Below are positions 60,944 to 64,000 of a DNA stretch of 64,000 bases, in pieces. The notes beneath the pieces are model-generated. The model made no database searches. It was not told the DNA's origin and saw only the letters and a list, made by a program, of their open reading frames with translations. This DNA is from Saccharopolyspora hirsuta. GTDB taxonomy: Bacteria > Actinomycetota > Actinomycetes > Mycobacteriales > Pseudonocardiaceae. How positions within the stretch are numbered: position 1 is the first letter of the stretch; each line of letters begins with the position of its first letter. A program made the position numbers and the translations under genes. Where the stretch lies: assembly GCF_008630535.1 (NCBI RefSeq), contig NZ_VWPH01000018.1, positions 62,001 to 126,000 on the forward strand, given 5' to 3'.

Positions 60944-61528
60944 ATGATCACCGTCCGCGCGGCCACCCCGTCGGAACTCGCCCGCATCACCCCGGCCTAC
61001 GCGGCCGCCTTCGCCGATGAGGCGGTGGTCGCGTGGGTCGTGCCGAACGCCGCCGAGTCCGACCTCGCGGAGTTCTTCCAGCAGTCCGTGGCCGCGGCCC
61101 TGCGCGAGGACGAGGTCCTGCTCGCCGAGCACCCGGACGGCACCATCGCGGGCCTGTCGGTGTGGTCGGAGACGATGTCGGCCACGCGCCTGCGCAGCAC
61201 GGCGGCCGAACTCGCGGACGCTGCCGAACCCGCCCTCCGGCGAACGGCCACCGTCCTCCGCCGCACAGCCGACCAGCACCCGGAGGAATCGCACCTCTAC
61301 CTGTCGGCCATGGCGGTGGTACCCGAGTTCCGCGGCTCCGGCGCGGGAACCGCGATGCTGCGCCACCGCCTCACCCGAGCCGACGCCGAGCACCGACCGA
61401 CGTACCTAGAAGCCAGCACCCCGCGCAGCACGCACCTCTACGCCCGCCACGGATTCCGCCCGACAGCCAACCCGATCGACCTCCCGGACGGCCCCCGCCT
61501 CCAACCCATGTGGCGCGACCCGAAATGA
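60944..61528 (+). CDS. GNAT family N-acetyltransferase
   Basis: 194 aa from ATG 60944 with GGAGCAG upstream. ITVRAATPSELARITPAYAAAFADEAVVAWV start; acetyl-CoA loop VVPEFRGSGAGTAMLRHRL (R-x-x-G-x-G/A); C-terminal THLYARHGFRPTANP. Substrate unknown. Divergent from the zinc-ribbon TetR gene and probably under its control. Confidence 0.88.
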   Translation: MITVRAATPSELARITPAYAAAFADEAVVAWVVPNAAESDLAEFFQQSVAAALREDEVLLAEHPDGTIAGLSVWSETMSATRLRSTAAELADAAEPALRRTATVLRRTADQHPEESHLYLSAMAVVPEFRGSGAGTAMLRHRLTRADAEHRPTYLEASTPRSTHLYARHGFRPTANPIDLPDGPRLQPMWRDPK

Positions 61529-61628
61529 GTTGCTCGCGTCGAACACCCAGTTCGGCGGCGTGGAATCGGGTGGTGGCGGCCACCGCGGCGAGTTCCTAGC
61601 GGAAACATGGGTGTCCACTGTGCACAGA

Positions 61629-62399
61629 TCACCGGGCCCACTCGCTCGTGCTGGCGGCGACGCGTCGGCGGATGTGCTCCAGCGCATCGTCGAGCGCGGC
61701 CCTGTTCTGCGGGTTGAACCACCTCTCCCGCAGGGCTTCGTTGTTGCCGCCGGGAGTTTCGTGCGCTCGGGCCAGTTCGGACAGGCTGGTGCTCTGGTCG
61801 GCGACGCTGATGCCCGAGAACATGCTGCGCACGTAGCTCTCCGCCGCGTCGGCCGCCATGCCTTGGCGCGCGATCCAGGCGGCGACGGCGTCCAGGTAGT
61901 GCAGGTAGCTGGAGATCGATGCCGTGGCGGCGGAAAGCGCGTCGAAGGTGGTGGGTTCCTCGACCACGAGCGCGCCGCCGAGCCGGTCGAACAGCTCCTC
62001 CGCGGCCGGGTGCGCCGGGTGCACGGCGGTGATGCCGCGCCGCTCCCGCACCGCGGGCAGCGGGATCGACCGGACCACCGTCACGCCGTCGCCGAGCAGC
62101 GCGCTCAGCGCTTCGACGGACCACCCCGCGACCGCACTGATGACGACCCGATCGCCCGGCACGCGCAGCCCGGCGAGGGCCTCGCGCACGTTGTCGGGCC
62201 GGACAGCGAGGAGGATCAGCGGCGCCGCATCGACGACCGACTGGTTGTCCGCGCGGACGTGGACGTCGGGGTACCGGCGTGCCAGCTCGTTCGCGATCCG
62301 CGCGTTGCGCGGCGAGAGGTGCACCGTCGGGCCCTCGGGCGCGAGCCCGTCCACGATGTCCCGGGCGATGGATCCGGTTCCGATGATGCCGATGATCAT
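61629..62399 (-). CDS. pyrroline-5-carboxylate reductase-like (ProC family) protein
   Basis: 256 aa from ATG 62399, overlapping the upstream gene stop by 4 bp. Rossmann motif IIGIIGTGSIARDIVDGLA, then NARIANELARRYPDV, ILLAVRPDNVREALAGL and VVISAVAGWSVEALSALLG, VVRSIPLPAVRERRG. The C-terminal helical domain (AAEELFDRLGG to MFSGISV) is similar to ProC, though the usual PGG...TxxxL motif of true P5C reductases is weak. It may act on an imino acid from the PLP-enzyme upstream rather than on P5C. Confidence 0.85.
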   Translation of the reverse strand: MIIGIIGTGSIARDIVDGLAPEGPTVHLSPRNARIANELARRYPDVHVRADNQSVVDAAPLILLAVRPDNVREALAGLRVPGDRVVISAVAGWSVEALSALLGDGVTVVRSIPLPAVRERRGITAVHPAHPAAEELFDRLGGALVVEEPTTFDALSAATASISSYLHYLDAVAAWIARQGMAADAAESYVRSMFSGISVADQSTSLSELARAHETPGGNNEALRERWFNPQNRAALDDALEHIRRRVAASTSEWAR

Positions 62400-63322
62400 G
62401 AGCGCTCCAGCGCGGGTCGCGGGTTGGCTCCGGTGATGAGCGTGGCGATCCTGCGGTGCGGGATCCGGCCCGCGGCGATCGCCGCGATCCCGGCCGCACC
62501 GGCCGGTTCCGCCAGCACGGAGAGGTGCTCCGCGACGAGCCCCATCGCGTCGCGGAGTTCGCCGTCGTCGACCAGCACGATCTCGTCGACCAGGTCGCGC
62601 ACCCGAGCGACCGCCTCGGGGTGCGGGCGCGGGATCGTGATGCCCTCGGCGAAGCTGCTCGTCGGTGCGACGGTGACCGGATGACCGGCCTGGACGCTGC
62701 GCTGCATCGCGGGCGCGGCCGTCGCGTTGACGCCGATGATGCGGGTGCGGGGCGCGTGCTCGCGCAGCCAGAGCGCGAGCCCGCTGATCAGGCTGCCGTC
62801 GCCGATGGGCGCGACCACCGCGTCGAACTCGCCGTCGCGGGCCAGCTCCTCGGCGATCGTGGCCGCCCCTTCGGCGATCCCCGGGTGAACGCCGTCGACC
62901 ACCAGATGCGCTCCGGTCTCCGCGGCCGAGGACGCAGCGGCGCGGCTCGCCGCTTCCGCGCCGCCCTCGACCTCGACGACCTGCGCCCCGAAGGCCGTCA
63001 TCCGCGCGCGCTTGACCGGGTTGATGTCGGTGGACGTGCAGACCACGACGCGCAGGCCGCGAGCGCGGCCGATGTGCGCCACCGCCTGCCCGAAGTTGCC
63101 CGACGAAGCGCACACGACCGTCTCGCCAGCGGGCACGTCGGCGAGGGCGACGGCCACACCGCGTCCCTTGAAGCTGCGGATGGGGTTCGCGGTCTCCACC
63201 TTGACGGTGACGCTGCGCCCGAGGGCCTCGTTGAGCAGTTCGTCCTCGTACTGCGGGGTGTCGAGGAAGCACGGGGGAATGACGGCTCTCGCCTTCGCGA
63301 TGAGCGCGTTGGGCTGATCCAT
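62396..63322 (-). CDS. threonine dehydratase-like PLP-dependent enzyme
   Basis: 308 aa from ATG 63322. Fold type II PLP enzyme: Schiff-base lysine in VKVETANPIRSFKGRGVAVAL, VCASSGNFGQAVAHIGRARG, the phosphate loop VAPIGDGSLISGLALWLRE (normally GGGGL) and SVLAEPAGAAGIAAI. Such enzymes dehydrate or eliminate from hydroxy- or amino-substituted amino acids. Translation is coupled to the ProC-like gene. Divergent from an Lrp regulator. TAGCGT ends seven bases before the ATG, so the operon may be leaderless. Confidence 0.9.
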   Translation of the reverse strand: MDQPNALIAKARAVIPPCFLDTPQYEDELLNEALGRSVTVKVETANPIRSFKGRGVAVALADVPAGETVVCASSGNFGQAVAHIGRARGLRVVVCTSTDINPVKRARMTAFGAQVVEVEGGAEAASRAAASSAAETGAHLVVDGVHPGIAEGAATIAEELARDGEFDAVVAPIGDGSLISGLALWLREHAPRTRIIGVNATAAPAMQRSVQAGHPVTVAPTSSFAEGITIPRPHPEAVARVRDLVDEIVLVDDGELRDAMGLVAEHLSVLAEPAGAAGIAAIAAGRIPHRRIATLITGANPRPALERS

Positions 63323-63357
63323 GCCTCGAACGCTAGGCAACCCGGTCCGGTACGCGC

Positions 63358-63382
63358 TTGCGTTGTTTGCGCCGGGACGCAA
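63358..63382. promoter_or_regulatory. candidate Lrp operator
   Basis: TTGCGT (63358-63363) and ACGCAA (63377-63382) are inverted arms in the 71-bp gap between the PLP-enzyme operon and the lrp gene. Confidence 0.5.
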
Positions 63383-63393
63383 TATTTTTGCGC

Positions 63394-63879
63394 ATGCCCG
63401 CCAAGCAGCGACCGCTGGACGAGATCGACGCGCAACTGCTGGACCTCCTCCAGGCCGACGCGGATCGAACCCTCCGCGAGCTCGGCGACGAGGTCGGCCT
63501 GTCCCCCAGCGCGGTCCAGCGCCGCATCACGGGCTACAAGACCACCGGACTCCTGCGCACCGTCGCCGTCGTCAACACCGACCGAACCCCGTCCCTGACC
63601 CAGGCGCTCGTGCTGCTGACCCTGGTAGAGGAGTCCCCCGAGCACCACCGGCGCATCGCCGACCGGCTCCGCGCGCAACCGGAGGTCCAGCAGTGCTACG
63701 CCCTCTCCGGCCGGTGGGACTACGCCGTCCTGCTCACGGCCACCTCGATCCGAGCCCTCCGAGACCTGAGCGACGCCCTGTTCAAGACCGACGACAACAT
63801 CCGCCGCTACGACACGATGTTCCTGCTGGACACGGTCAAGAGCGGCACAACCCTGCCGAGCGAATTCCTCCTCCCCTGA
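63394..63879 (+). CDS. Lrp/AsnC family transcriptional regulator
   Basis: 161 aa from ATG 63394. HTH: DEIDAQLLDLLQADADRTLRELGDEVGLSPSAVQRRITGYKTTGLL; RAM domain from LVLLTLVEESPEHHRRIADRL through QQCYALSGRWDYAVLLTATSI. It is divergent from the threonine-dehydratase-like/ProC-like pair, which it probably regulates in response to the amino acid they degrade. Confidence 0.93.
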   Translation: MPAKQRPLDEIDAQLLDLLQADADRTLRELGDEVGLSPSAVQRRITGYKTTGLLRTVAVVNTDRTPSLTQALVLLTLVEESPEHHRRIADRLRAQPEVQQCYALSGRWDYAVLLTATSIRALRDLSDALFKTDDNIRRYDTMFLLDTVKSGTTLPSEFLLP

Positions 63880-63888
63880 ACCCGCATT

Positions 63889-64000
63889 TCCGCACAGCAA
63901 TACACCTTGGTTGTCGGCACCATCTTGACCGCTGGCGTCGGTTACGTTGTTGACCACCACTACGACGATGTCAAAGATGGGATTTGCGAGACGGGCAAGC
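63889..64000 (+). other. possible start of a small ORF, cut by the window edge
   Basis: After the Lrp stop (63879) the frame that reads QQYTLVVGTILTAGVGYVVDHHYDD stays open to the last base, with a TTG at 63907 as the first plausible start. Codons end in T or A more often than in the neighbours, so the segment is lower in GC. No ribosome site and no recognised family. Confidence 0.25.

Overview
The window is a stretch of high-GC actinobacterial chromosome, most likely from the Pseudonocardiales (a Saccharopolyspora-like organism). Three things point there. Mycothiol genes are present (mshB and a DinB-fold mycothiol-dependent isomerase). There are two F420-type luciferase-like oxidoreductases. 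The actinobacterial families DUF3052, DUF3145, DUF3263 and a homodimeric pyruvate dehydrogenase E1 (AceE) sit near a fasR-fabD-fabH-acpP-fabF operon. GTG and TTG starts are common, and many genes appear to be leaderless, with a TANNNT -10 box 6-8 nt before the start codon.

Layout. 1-344: last 113 codons of a TIGR02679/DUF2399 protein, the JetD-like nuclease component of a Wadjet-type defence locus lying mostly outside the window. 325-8.8 kb: small metabolic and regulatory genes (GNAT, VOC, a saccharopine-dehydrogenase-like reductase with an IclR regulator, a secreted four-cysteine protein), a GDT1/TMEM165 manganese exporter behind a yybP-ykoY Mn2+ riboswitch, a secreted S33 peptidase, and a divergent DoxX/MerR pair. 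8.8-14 kb: a kip/ycs-like 5-oxoprolinase operon (NRAMP-like transporter, pxpA, pxpB, pxpC, YcsI-like hydro-lyase) with a divergent GntR regulator and its operator. 14-20 kb: mycothiol genes, a Tat-exported phosphoesterase, a DUF3048 protein, an FMN reductase, an arylamine N-acetyltransferase, a GNAT protein. 19.7-29.6 kb: Lrp plus indolepyruvate:ferredoxin oxidoreductase, GreA-like factor, a ClpC2-like Clp-N protein with an HTH and a doubly operator-covered promoter, photolyase with a DUF2867 SDR, a decayed tspO, and tRNA-Val(UAC).

29.7-48 kb holds the central-metabolism block ahpE, DUF3052, aceE, fasR, fabDH-acpP-fabF. Compared with mycobacteria it is split by about 9 kb carrying phoD, an isocitrate/isopropylmalate-type dehydrogenase, an M14 carboxypeptidase, an FMN-riboswitch-controlled PnuC/RibM riboflavin transporter, an MFS exporter, DUF3263, an amidase and a small-channel-like protein. 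48-64 kb: a decaying azoreductase/AraC locus, DUF3145, membrane proteins of unknown role, a SigE-family sigma factor with a membrane beta-propeller partner, two LLM oxidoreductases, cstA-ybdD, a LysE exporter with a structured leader, a methyltransferase, a zinc-ribbon TetR regulator with its operator, GNAT, and a ProC-like/PLP-enzyme/Lrp catabolic unit.

Two families of intergenic palindromes recur: one with the core TTTCAAyTGAAA or GATTTCAATGGAAATC, one bounded by GTGAG/CTCAC. They lie mainly between convergent genes. One copy has been split by a roughly 250-bp insertion flanked by CATTGA direct repeats. The most interesting items are the ClpC2-like autoregulated decoy candidate, these palindromes, the split copy, the atypical NRAMP protein in the oxoprolinase operon, and the structured leader of the LysE gene.
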